From Anoxybacterium sp963668245 (GTDB taxonomy: Bacteria; Bacillota; Clostridia; Peptostreptococcales; Anaerovoracaceae), in NCBI GenBank assembly GCA_963668245.2, contig OY764195.2:992001-1056000 (forward strand): a stretch of 64,000 nucleotides of DNA, in the 5' to 3' direction. Made by a program: the position numbers and the translations under genes. Positions 1 through 7,553 of this stretch are shown piece after piece; position 1 is the first letter of the stretch, and each line of letters begins with the position of its first letter. The notes beneath the pieces are model-generated. The model saw only the letters and a program-made list of their open reading frames with translations, had not been told where the DNA came from and made no database searches.

Positions 1-316
1 TGGCTATGCAAATTTGACGAAAGATTTAATTTCAGCGCTAGGCATTCCATGCAAAGAGGTCATTGGATTTGCACTAGGCTATGGAGATGAAAAACGATGG
101 GAAGATGTGGACCTATTCAATGTGGTACCAAATCATGTATGGAACGAAGCCTATGTAGATGGCAGATGGGTCATTATTGATACAACTTGGGATTCTCAAA
201 ATCGTTATTCCGAGGGTGTTTTTACCACTGGCAACGGGAGTTCTAGCTTATATTTTGATGTATCTATGCCGTTTTTCTCATTGACCCATAAATCTACACC
301 AATAGAAACGTTGTAA
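1..316 (+). CDS. Transglutaminase-like domain protein, C-terminal fragment (cut by window edge)
   Basis: The reading frame is open from base 2 to the TAA at 314-316 and begins inside a protein, so the N-terminus lies outside the window. It starts with GYANLTKDLISALGIPC, which resembles the segment just after the catalytic Cys of transglutaminase-core (papain-like) proteins. NHVWNEAYVDGRWVIIDTTWD then supplies the expected His (NHVWNE) and Asp (IDTTWD) of the Cys-His-Asp triad. Such domains in Clostridia usually sit in secreted or surface proteins, acting as peptidases or cross-linking enzymes. The exact substrate cannot be told. The nucleophile itself is not visible because it precedes base 1. 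Confidence 0.8.
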   Translation, partial: GYANLTKDLISALGIPCKEVIGFALGYGDEKRWEDVDLFNVVPNHVWNEAYVDGRWVIIDTTWDSQNRYSEGVFTTGNGSSSLYFDVSMPFFSLTHKSTPIETL

Positions 317-362
317 GAAATGATATGATTAGAAACCATGAACGATGTGAAAGGGTGAAAAT

Positions 363-884
363 ATGATGGTAACAGGTGAAGCACGAAGAAAAAAAATCGT
401 TGAAATACTTCAGAACGCAGAGGAAGCTGTGTCAGGGACAGAACTAGCCAAACTACTTGATGTGAGTAGGCAGGTGATTGTACAGGATATTGCTTTGCTG
501 CGTGCGGTAAATCGAGATATTCTGTCCACAACCAAGGGATACTTGCTTTATAGCAAGGAAGAAAAAGCTGTTCATCGTTGTTTTTTGGTAAAGCATACAG
601 ATGAACAGATTGAGGACGAATTATGCACCATCGTAGACTTTGGCGGAAAAGTTCTTGATGTAATCATAATGCATGAGATTTATGGTGAAATCTCCACCGA
701 TCTAATTTTGAAGAATCGACAAGAAGTTTACGAGTTTGTTCAATCATTGAAAGGAAAGAAGACGCTTCCTTTAAAAGAATTGACTGGTGGAATTCATCTT
801 CATACGGTTGAAGCGGAAAGTGAAACCACCTTAGATATCATTGAAGCCAAATTGAAAGAAAAAGGATTTCTTGTTGAAAGCTAA
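363..884 (+). CDS. niaR: NiaR-type niacin-responsive transcriptional repressor (HTH_11 + 3H domain)
   Basis: The 173-residue protein has an N-terminal winged helix (about 8-60: RRKKIVEILQ..VSGTELAKLLDVSRQVIVQDIALLR) followed by a 3H domain named for its conserved histidines. Histidines are visible at VHRCFLVKH, IIMHEIYG and GGIHLHTVEA and probably bind metal. In Firmicutes NiaR/YrxA represses NAD-precursor synthesis and niacin uptake genes when nicotinic acid is present. No NAD genes are adjacent, so the regulon must lie elsewhere. The start ATGATG at 363 is preceded by an AAAGGGTG Shine-Dalgarno; the second ATG at 366 is equally possible. Confidence 0.88.
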   Translation: MMVTGEARRKKIVEILQNAEEAVSGTELAKLLDVSRQVIVQDIALLRAVNRDILSTTKGYLLYSKEEKAVHRCFLVKHTDEQIEDELCTIVDFGGKVLDVIIMHEIYGEISTDLILKNRQEVYEFVQSLKGKKTLPLKELTGGIHLHTVEAESETTLDIIEAKLKEKGFLVES

Positions 885-889
885 GCAAC

Positions 890-918
890 TTGACTTGATA
901 GAGACATACAAATAGGAT
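890..918 (+). promoter_or_regulatory. Candidate sigma-A promoter for the sugar dehydratase gene
   Basis: TTGACT (890-895) and TAGGAT (913-918) are separated by 17 bases, just after the niaR stop codon and about 40 bases before the next start. Assigned by eye only. Confidence 0.4.
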
Positions 919-958
919 ACACTGATACTACAGTATATCTTGAAAGGATTATTTTTCT

Positions 959-2860
959 ATGGTAAAGCTATCTCGAATTATTTTTTTGATTTTTGCAGAT
1001 GTGATTTGCATCAATTTTGCATATATTATGGCATTTTTGTTGCGATTTGATTTTAAAATAAATACAGATGTGTCGATAGGATTTTTTGCTGTCTATGCGG
1101 ATAATATTCTACTAATTACTGTGGTAAAACTCCTGGTGTTGTGGGCATTTGGTCTCTATCGCAGCTTGTGGAAGTATGCTGGGACTCAAGAAATTGTAAA
1201 AATTGGATTGGCGGTCCTTGTGGCTACTGCGGCAGCGATTGTTTATCTAGAATTCATCCAGCGCAGCATGCCAAGAAGCATCTATGTATTTAGCTGCATG
1301 ATGGACTTTTTGCTGATCAGTGGTGTTCGTTTTGGTTACCGAATTCTACGAGAGTTTAGAAGCCCAAGTTCATTTAAAAGCGTATTTCTGAGTTTGGCAA
1401 AGCGCAGTGTTGGCAGTGATTTAACCAAGGTTATGGTAGTAGGAGCTGGTGATGCAGGGGCAATTATTATAAAAGATATCAAGCAGCATCCAGAGCTGGG
1501 CAAACGAGTGGTTGTTGTTATTGATGACAACCCAAGTAAGCTGAATCAGGTCATCGCAGGCGTTAAAATTGCAGGAAATCACCATGGGATTCGTCAGATA
1601 GCAAGAAAATATGGAGTGGATGAAATTATCATCGCGATTCCGTCAGCCAATAAAAAGGCAATTCAGGAGATTGTCAATGAATGCAATAAAACTAGATGTA
1701 AAATGAAGATATTGCCAGGCATTAGTGACCTCATCAATGAGACGGTGAGCATTAGTAAGCTAAGAGATGTTGATATTGAAGATTTATTGGGACGAGAGCA
1801 AGTGCAGGTCAATCTCAAAGAGATCAGCGGCTATCTGGAAGGGAAAATCGTTCTTGTGACTGGTGGCGGCGGTTCAATTGGTTCTGAGCTTTGCAGGCAA
1901 ATTGCAAAGTTTAGACCGCGCAAATTGATTGCTCTTGATATTTATGAAAATACAGTATTTGAACTTTCTAATGAAATTAGGAATAGTTTTCCCAATTTGG
2001 AATTTGAAGTGGTGATTGCATCCGTTCGGAGCAATCAACGGATGAGGGAGGTTTTCTTGAAGTTTAAACCTCATGTGGTATTCCACGCAGCGGCTCACAA
2101 GCATGTTCCTTTGATGGAAGGAAATCCAAAAGATGCAGTCATCAATAATATCATAGGAACGAAAAATATGATTGACCTTGCAGATGAATATGCAGTGGAA
2201 AATTTTGTGATGATTTCAACGGATAAGGCGGTGAACCCAACCAATGTAATGGGTGCAACCAAGCGAGTGGCCGAGATGATTCTTCAAGAAAAAAGCAGAG
2301 CTTCTAGGGTCAAGTATTCTGCCGTTCGGTTTGGAAACGTGCTTGGAAGCAATGGAAGCGTCATTCCAATTTTCCGAAAACAGATTGAACGAGGTGGACC
2401 TGTTACGGTGACCCACCCTGATATTACCCGATATTTTATGACCATTCCCGAAGCGGTCCAACTGGTGATTCAGGCGGGGGCAATGGCAAATGGTGGAGAA
2501 ATTTTTATCTTGGACATGGGTGATCCAGTAAAAATAATGGATTTGGCGGAGAATGTTATTCGTTTATCGGGGTATATTCCTAACGTGGATATAGACATTA
2601 AAGTCACTGGGCTTAGACCAGGAGAAAAATTGTATGAGGAATTACTGCTCGATGAAGAGGGAATTGAAAATACCGCTCACAATAAAATTTATGTAGGGCA
2701 TCCACTTCCTCCAACTCCTGAGTTAGTTCAAATGATTGAGCATGAAAGACTAGGAATGGACGAATATTGCGATGGCATTATCTCTATGAAAGATGATGAA
2801 GTAAGGGATTGGCTCCAAAAGTTAGTTCCAAACTACAAAAGAACCAACGGTGCTGTATGA
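959..2860 (+). CDS. Membrane-anchored nucleotide-sugar 4,6-dehydratase (CapD/FlaA1/WbpM type)
   Basis: A 633-residue polysaccharide-biosynthesis protein. Residues 1-120 form about four membrane helices. Next comes a Rossmann-like CoA-binding segment (VMVVGAGDAGAIIIKDI, near 160), then a catalytic SDR domain from about 285 with the NAD(P) motif GGGGSIGSELCRQI. The catalytic STDKA and MGATKR motifs have Met in place of the usual SDR Tyr, as in UDP-GlcNAc 4,6-dehydratases. The family converts UDP-GlcNAc to a 4-keto-6-deoxy sugar feeding capsule, wall-glycan or protein-glycan synthesis at the inner face of the membrane. The ATG at 959 has GAAAGGA upstream. It is followed 22 bases later by pgi, suggesting co-transcription. 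Confidence 0.9.
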   Translation: MVKLSRIIFLIFADVICINFAYIMAFLLRFDFKINTDVSIGFFAVYADNILLITVVKLLVLWAFGLYRSLWKYAGTQEIVKIGLAVLVATAAAIVYLEFIQRSMPRSIYVFSCMMDFLLISGVRFGYRILREFRSPSSFKSVFLSLAKRSVGSDLTKVMVVGAGDAGAIIIKDIKQHPELGKRVVVVIDDNPSKLNQVIAGVKIAGNHHGIRQIARKYGVDEIIIAIPSANKKAIQEIVNECNKTRCKMKILPGISDLINETVSISKLRDVDIEDLLGREQVQVNLKEISGYLEGKIVLVTGGGGSIGSELCRQIAKFRPRKLIALDIYENTVFELSNEIRNSFPNLEFEVVIASVRSNQRMREVFLKFKPHVVFHAAAHKHVPLMEGNPKDAVINNIIGTKNMIDLADEYAVENFVMISTDKAVNPTNVMGATKRVAEMILQEKSRASRVKYSAVRFGNVLGSNGSVIPIFRKQIERGGPVTVTHPDITRYFMTIPEAVQLVIQAGAMANGGEIFILDMGDPVKIMDLAENVIRLSGYIPNVDIDIKVTGLRPGEKLYEELLLDEEGIENTAHNKIYVGHPLPPTPELVQMIEHERLGMDEYCDGIISMKDDEVRDWLQKLVPNYKRTNGAV

Positions 2861-2882
2861 TCTCAGTTAGGAGGGATGTATT

Positions 2883-4133
2883 GTGACACAGGCAATTCGG
2901 CTCGACTTAGCACAAACAGACGTTGATGAATCTACTATCAATAAATGGAACGATTCATTAAAAGCCGGAAAAGAAAGGCTATGGTCTGGAGAAGAAGCTT
3001 TTACTGGTTGGGTAAAGCTTCCCTTTGAATATGAAAGGCAAGAATTACTGCGCATTTTGGAAACAGCTGAAAAAATCAGAAATCAATGCGAAGTTTTTAT
3101 TGTGATTGGTATAGGTGGATCTTATTTGGGGGCGCAGGCTGCTATTACTTGTTGCAGAGTCGAAGATAAGAACGGCCCTGAAATTTATTTTGCTGGACAA
3201 AATATTAGTGGAACATACCATAAAGAATTATTGAATCAGATTAAGGATAGGGAAATATGTATTTGTGTGATTTCCAAATCGGGGACGACTACAGAATCAA
3301 GCGTTGCGTTTTCTATCTTGAAAGATTTGCTGTACCAAAAATATGGAAGGGAAGAGGCAGCAAGGAGAATTTATGCGATTACAGATGCGAAGAAAGGCGT
3401 TCTGAGAGCAGAAACAGAGCGGGAAGGCTATACTTCCTTTGTTGTTCCTGATGATATTGGTGGCAGATACTCGGTACTGACGGCAGTAGGTCTTTTGCCA
3501 ATTGCGGTTGCAGGGATTGATGTGAAAACAATGCTTGCTGGTGCAGAAGAAGAAGCTAAGCAACTAAAAGCGGATTTTTCAGATGCCGAAAAGCTGGCGG
3601 CCACAAGGGTCAGCTTACTGAAAAAAGGAAAACCGATTGAGATCTATGAATACTATGAACCGAGACTTCAGTACTTTTCAGAATGGATGAAACAGCTGTT
3701 CGGAGAAAGTGAAGGGAAGAATGGAACTGGAATTTTTCCGGCAGCGTTGCAGTTTAGCACAGACTTACATTCCATGGGACAGTTTTTACAAGAAGGCAAC
3801 CAGATATTTTTTGAAACTGTGATCAATTTGGAAAATCCACCAGAGGATCTAATCGTTCCGGCAAGTGCCGGAGAGCTTCTTGCTGGACGCAGCATGAACG
3901 GGATCAATCAGGCGGCGGTGGAAGGCGTGATTGCTGCTCATCGTGCGGTGGGCATTCCGATTATCCGAATCGATATAACCGAATTAACCCCGTTTTCCTT
4001 TGGTCAAATGGTATATTTCTTTGAGACCACATGTGCGTTGAGTGGCTATTTAATGGGAGTCGATCCTTTTGATCAACCTGGCGTTGAAAGCTACAAATCG
4101 GAGATGCGGAGAGTGCTCAAAGGGGAAAAATAA
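2883..4133 (+). CDS. pgi: Glucose-6-phosphate isomerase
   Basis: A 416-residue phosphoglucose isomerase that interconverts glucose-6-phosphate and fructose-6-phosphate in the cytoplasm. The sugar-phosphate SIS folds show as VIGIGGSYLGAQAA (near 77) and CVISKSGTTTESS (near 125). The PGI signature GGRYSVLTAVGLLPIA is near 190 and the catalytic-region motif GESEGKNGTGIFP near 280. It starts with GTG at 2883, seven bases after a TTAGGAGGG site. It is a little shorter at the N-terminus than the ~450-residue forms common in Firmicutes. It lies immediately downstream of the sugar dehydratase and may supply hexose phosphate for the same glycan pathway, although this is a housekeeping enzyme. Confidence 0.94.
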   Translation: MTQAIRLDLAQTDVDESTINKWNDSLKAGKERLWSGEEAFTGWVKLPFEYERQELLRILETAEKIRNQCEVFIVIGIGGSYLGAQAAITCCRVEDKNGPEIYFAGQNISGTYHKELLNQIKDREICICVISKSGTTTESSVAFSILKDLLYQKYGREEAARRIYAITDAKKGVLRAETEREGYTSFVVPDDIGGRYSVLTAVGLLPIAVAGIDVKTMLAGAEEEAKQLKADFSDAEKLAATRVSLLKKGKPIEIYEYYEPRLQYFSEWMKQLFGESEGKNGTGIFPAALQFSTDLHSMGQFLQEGNQIFFETVINLENPPEDLIVPASAGELLAGRSMNGINQAAVEGVIAAHRAVGIPIIRIDITELTPFSFGQMVYFFETTCALSGYLMGVDPFDQPGVESYKSEMRRVLKGEK

Positions 4134-4163
4134 TTGTTGATAATTACACCAAAAAGAGGTACT

Positions 4164-4196
4164 CTATACTAGTATAGGTTCTTTTCAGAAAAGAAC
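4164..4196. promoter_or_regulatory. Two adjacent palindromes upstream of hbd
   Basis: CTATACTAGTATAG (4164-4177) is a perfect 14-bp palindrome. Immediately after it GTTCTTTT-CAG-AAAAGAAC (4178-4196) is an 8-bp stem with a 3-base loop. There is no U-run, so a simple terminator is unlikely. An operator or an mRNA-end structure between pgi and hbd is the better guess. Confidence 0.4.
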
Positions 4197-4229
4197 TAAG
4201 TGGTTGTTAAGAGAAAATGGAGGACTGAC

Positions 4230-5078
4230 ATGAAAAAGATTGGTGTTTTAGGAACTGGCACTATGGGCGCTGGAATCATTCAGGTTCTTGCCCAAAATGG
4301 TTATGAAGTGGTACTTCGTGCTAGAAGAGAAAGCTCAGTAGAAAAAGGAATTGCAACAGTAAACAAAAACCTTGATAAACTGGTTGCAAAAGAAAAAATG
4401 ACTGCTGCTGACAAAGAGGCTGTAATGGCTAGAATTAAAGGTTCTACAGATATCAGCATTGTTGCAGATGCAGACTTAATCATTGAAGCGGCTACAGAAG
4501 AAATGGAATCAAAAAAGGCATTGTTTGCTGAATTGGACCAGCTTTGTAAACCAGGAACGATTCTGGCTACAAATACATCTTCTTTGTCTATCACTGAAAT
4601 TGCTGCGGCAACAAACAGACCAGACAGGATTATTGGAATGCATTTCTTTAACCCAGTGCCAATGATGAAATTGGTTGAAATCATCAAGGGTCTTGCAACG
4701 TCTGATGAAACAAGAGATATTATTTTAGAACTTACAAGAAATCTTGGCAAAACTCCAGTAGAAGTGGAAGAAGCGCCTGGATTTGTTGTAAATAGAATCT
4801 TGATTCCTATGGTAAACGAAGGAATCGGAATTTTAGCTGACGGCGTAGCAAAAGCAGAAGATATTGACCAAGCGATGATGCTTGGCGCAAACCATCCGAT
4901 GGGCCCTCTAGCACTTGGAGATTTGGTAGGTCTTGATGTTTGCCTTGCAATTATGGAAGTATTGCATAGCGAATACGGTGACGATAAATACAGACCGCAT
5001 CCACTTCTTAAGAAGATGGTTAGAGCTGGAAAATTGGGCAGAAAAACTGGAGAAGGATTTTATAATTATAATAAATAA
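4230..5078 (+). CDS. hbd: 3-hydroxybutyryl-CoA dehydrogenase
   Basis: A 282-residue enzyme that oxidises/reduces (S)-3-hydroxybutyryl-CoA and acetoacetyl-CoA with NAD(P)(H), a step of butyrate-type fermentation. The N-terminal Rossmann motif is GVLGTGTMGAGIIQVLAQNGYEV, followed by ATEEMESKK and TNTSSLSITEIA. The catalytic GMHFFNPVPMMKLVEII (His near 140) precedes the C-terminal helical domain (EEAPGFVVNRILIPMVNEG..HPMGPLALGDLVGLDV). ATG at 4230 follows an AATGGAGGA site; an in-frame GTG at 4200 lacks a good site. No thiolase, crotonase or butyryl-CoA dehydrogenase lies beside it, so it is detached from the usual bcs operon. Its TAA overlaps the next gene's ATG. Confidence 0.95.
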   Translation: MKKIGVLGTGTMGAGIIQVLAQNGYEVVLRARRESSVEKGIATVNKNLDKLVAKEKMTAADKEAVMARIKGSTDISIVADADLIIEAATEEMESKKALFAELDQLCKPGTILATNTSSLSITEIAAATNRPDRIIGMHFFNPVPMMKLVEIIKGLATSDETRDIILELTRNLGKTPVEVEEAPGFVVNRILIPMVNEGIGILADGVAKAEDIDQAMMLGANHPMGPLALGDLVGLDVCLAIMEVLHSEYGDDKYRPHPLLKKMVRAGKLGRKTGEGFYNYNK

Positions 5079-6055
5079 TGAAAACATTTTTAAAAACATT
5101 TTTCGTAGGATTATTAATATTTACAGTACTCTTAGTCCCCATGCAATGGGGACTAAGTTTTGCTTCTGGAATTCGTGTTTTTGCCGGGGAAGAAAACTTG
5201 GCAGAAGATGTGCCGAACTTGGTTCAGGCTGATGACGAATTTGCACAGGCATTTGGCGATGCGAAACGCGTAAACGTACTGCTGATTGGAATTAATGACG
5301 GTATGAGTGATACCTTGATGCTTGGAAGCTATGATTTGAAAAGACAGCATGTAACGGTAATCTCAATCCCTCGAGACACCTATTATGAGCGTTCTGATGC
5401 AGACTCTGCCGCAGAAAGAAAAATTAACTCTATTTACAGTGTGCATAAGGCATCTGGAACTGCAACGGCTATTAGTGATGTATTGCAGGGGATGCCAATT
5501 AATTATTATGTTGTGGTAGACTATAAAGTGGTGGAGAAGGTTGTAGATGCTATGGGCGGCGTACCTATGAATATCACGTTCCATATGCATTATAATGACC
5601 CATATGATACACCACCGCTAAAAATAGATATTCCAGAGGGGTATCAAATATTAGATGGAGAAACAGCAGTTGAGTTCTTAAGATTCCGTAAAGGATCCGA
5701 CGGATATGCTGGCTATCCACAAGGGGATTTAGGGCGTATCAAAGCACAGCAGGAATTTGTGAAATCTGCATTTAGGCAGGCTCTTGGGTTCAGCTTGCCT
5801 AAAGTAGTAAAAACGGTATTAACCAATGTGGACTCTGATTTGTCTCTTGGTATGGCGGCAAAACTGGCAGCTGCGGCAACGAAATTGGATGGAGAGAGTA
5901 TTGAAACGGTTATGATACCAGGCGAAGCCGGAACAAAAGATGGCTTGTCATATTTCTTTGCAGATGAGGAAGCGGTAGGTGATATGCTAGATACCATTTA
6001 CCACCCTGTTGAAAAGGAAGAAACAACAGATGAATCAGGAGATGCGTCTCAATAG
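5078..6055 (+). CDS. LytR-CpsA-Psr (LCP) family glycopolymer transferase, copy 1
   Basis: A 325-residue protein with one N-terminal membrane anchor (TFFVGLLIFTVLLVPMQW) and an extracytoplasmic LCP domain. Visible LCP motifs are KRVNVLLIGINDGMSDTLMLGSYD, ISIPRDTYYE (the catalytic-site Arg/Asp motif), INSIYSVH, YYVVVDYKVVEKVVDAMGGVP and DGETAVEFLRFRKGSDGY..GDLGRIKAQQEF. LCP enzymes move lipid-linked anionic polymers or capsule onto peptidoglycan. Its ATG overlaps the hbd stop (TAATG), implying translational coupling. The only upstream purine-rich stretch (AGAAGGA) is rather distant. The gene has a paralogue directly downstream. Confidence 0.92.
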   Translation: MKTFLKTFFVGLLIFTVLLVPMQWGLSFASGIRVFAGEENLAEDVPNLVQADDEFAQAFGDAKRVNVLLIGINDGMSDTLMLGSYDLKRQHVTVISIPRDTYYERSDADSAAERKINSIYSVHKASGTATAISDVLQGMPINYYVVVDYKVVEKVVDAMGGVPMNITFHMHYNDPYDTPPLKIDIPEGYQILDGETAVEFLRFRKGSDGYAGYPQGDLGRIKAQQEFVKSAFRQALGFSLPKVVKTVLTNVDSDLSLGMAAKLAAAATKLDGESIETVMIPGEAGTKDGLSYFFADEEAVGDMLDTIYHPVEKEETTDESGDASQ

Positions 6056-6120
6056 AAGGCTTTCGGGTAAAGCTGTGGTAATACATAAAGACAACGTGCT
6101 TTGTAACAAAAAAATAATAA

Positions 6121-6152
6121 TAGGGAATTCCGGTTCCCTATTTCTTTTTTTT
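6121..6152 (+). terminator. Rho-independent terminator after LCP copy 1
   Basis: TAGGGAA-TTCCGG-TTCCCTA stem (6121-6140) is followed by a T-rich run (TTTCTTTTTTTT). Confidence 0.85.
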
Positions 6153-6224
6153 GTGAAAAGGTATAAAATATAACGATTGATTGTATCACAATCATGGAAT
6201 GGAACAGAGGGGATAATAGGGAAT

Positions 6225-7229
6225 ATGATTAAAATGAGAGACTCGGAAAACGAAACAAGGAATCAAAAAAACAATCATATGATGACTTTTGTGCGTACTT
6301 TTCTGATTGCATTCTTAGTGTTCGTTGTTCTTTGTACACCAGGTTTTGCAATGCTTGGAAACGTAGCGGAACTAAATCCTTGGGGTGACGGAGATAATGT
6401 ATCACTAGAAGAGGCCTTGCCAGTTTTAGTATCAGAAGATAGTCCTTTTTTTGAGGCATTTCAAAATAAAAAACGCGTGAACGTATTGCTTTTAGGGGTC
6501 AATGATAACTTGACAGACACCATCATGGTAGCAAGCTTTGACATGGATGCAAAACATCTGGATATCATATCGGTTCCAAGAGATACATATTTCCATCGAG
6601 AAGGATATAATTCAGAAGGTGAATGTAAAATTAATGCTGCGTATCGAGGTGATCCAGTCAACACGGCAAAAGCCGTGAGCGAGGTGTTGCTTGGTATGCC
6701 ATTGAATTATTATGCAGTGATTGATTATAAAGGTGTAGGAAATATTGTGGATGCTATGGGCGGAGTGCCGATGGATATCGAATTTGACATGAAATATACG
6801 GATCCTTATGATACACCTCCCCTTGTAATCAATATTCCAAAAGGTCACCAAATCTTAGACGGAGAGCATGCAATGCAGTTTCTTCGTTACCGAAAAGGAT
6901 ATGTAGAAGGGGATATTGGTAGAATAAAAGCTCACCAAGAATTTGTAAAATCAGCTTTCAAACAATGTATCAGCTTGAATTTGCCTAAAATCGCTTCAAC
7001 CGTATTTGAAAATGTAGATTCTGATATTACCATTGGAAAGGCAACACAACTTGCAACAAAAGCCATCGGTATAGAAAGTGGCGATATTGCAACTTATTTG
7101 ATGCCAGGGACCCCCCAATCGGAAGCCCCATGGTATGTGATACCTGATGCAGAGGGGATTGCAGAGATGATTCAAACAATCTACTCAATCGAGCCAGAAA
7201 CCACATCAGACGGTGCAATGAAAGAGTAG
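6225..7229 (+). CDS. LytR-CpsA-Psr (LCP) family glycopolymer transferase, copy 2
   Basis: A 334-residue paralogue of the preceding gene with the same motif order: KRVNVLLLGVNDNLTDTIMVASFD, ISVPRDTYFH, YYAVIDYKGVGNIVDAMGGVP, YDTPPLVINIPKGHQILDGEHAMQFLRYRKG and GDIGRIKAHQEFVKSAF. A single membrane helix (FLIAFLVFVVLCTPGFAML) follows a short charged cytoplasmic head. Start chosen at ATG 6225 behind AGGGGATAATAGGGA; a TTG at 6177 and an ATG at 6234 are in frame but less well placed. The terminator at 6121-6152 separates it from copy 1, so it is likely transcribed independently. Likely function: attachment of wall teichoic acid, capsule or similar polymer to the wall. Confidence 0.9.
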   Translation: MIKMRDSENETRNQKNNHMMTFVRTFLIAFLVFVVLCTPGFAMLGNVAELNPWGDGDNVSLEEALPVLVSEDSPFFEAFQNKKRVNVLLLGVNDNLTDTIMVASFDMDAKHLDIISVPRDTYFHREGYNSEGECKINAAYRGDPVNTAKAVSEVLLGMPLNYYAVIDYKGVGNIVDAMGGVPMDIEFDMKYTDPYDTPPLVINIPKGHQILDGEHAMQFLRYRKGYVEGDIGRIKAHQEFVKSAFKQCISLNLPKIASTVFENVDSDITIGKATQLATKAIGIESGDIATYLMPGTPQSEAPWYVIPDAEGIAEMIQTIYSIEPETTSDGAMKE

Positions 7230-7553
7230 AGATGCATGAATCTCAAACTTAGATTGTTTTTTTCAAGAAAGTATTTTATAATGAATTGTGCAAAGATATT
7301 TTGCACAATTCACATTTCTCATGTTTCTAAAGATGCTGTTTGCATCTTCTTATGAATATTTCATGATTCTCAAACACACCACACCAAACGACTTACAACG
7401 CATCTTGATTGTTGCTCGTATATCTATGAGAATTCTGTATTTTCCATGGCAAAGATGAATGAAAAACAAGAGTATCAGTGTAACCATTTGATGGAATTCC
7501 ACTTACGAAATAATTTGCATTGCAATATAAATAAATTCCGATAGGGAGGTCAC
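7230..7553. other. Intergenic leader between LCP copy 2 and rho
   Basis: No gene is seen in these 324 bases. They hold a perfect 12-bp inverted repeat (GAATTGTGCAAA at 7283-7294, TTTGCACAATTC at 7300-7311, 5-base loop) and a smaller one (AGATGC 7331-7336, GCATCT 7342-7347). Neither has a strong T-run. The long leader before rho may be where Rho autoregulation or attenuation acts. That is inference; rho autogenous control is known in other bacteria. Confidence 0.5.

Noticed and set aside
4134..4229. A Rex operator upstream of hbd
   Set aside because: Only a TTGTTAA half-site-like string (near 4203) is present; the second half of the TTGTTAA-N4-TTAACAA palindrome is absent.
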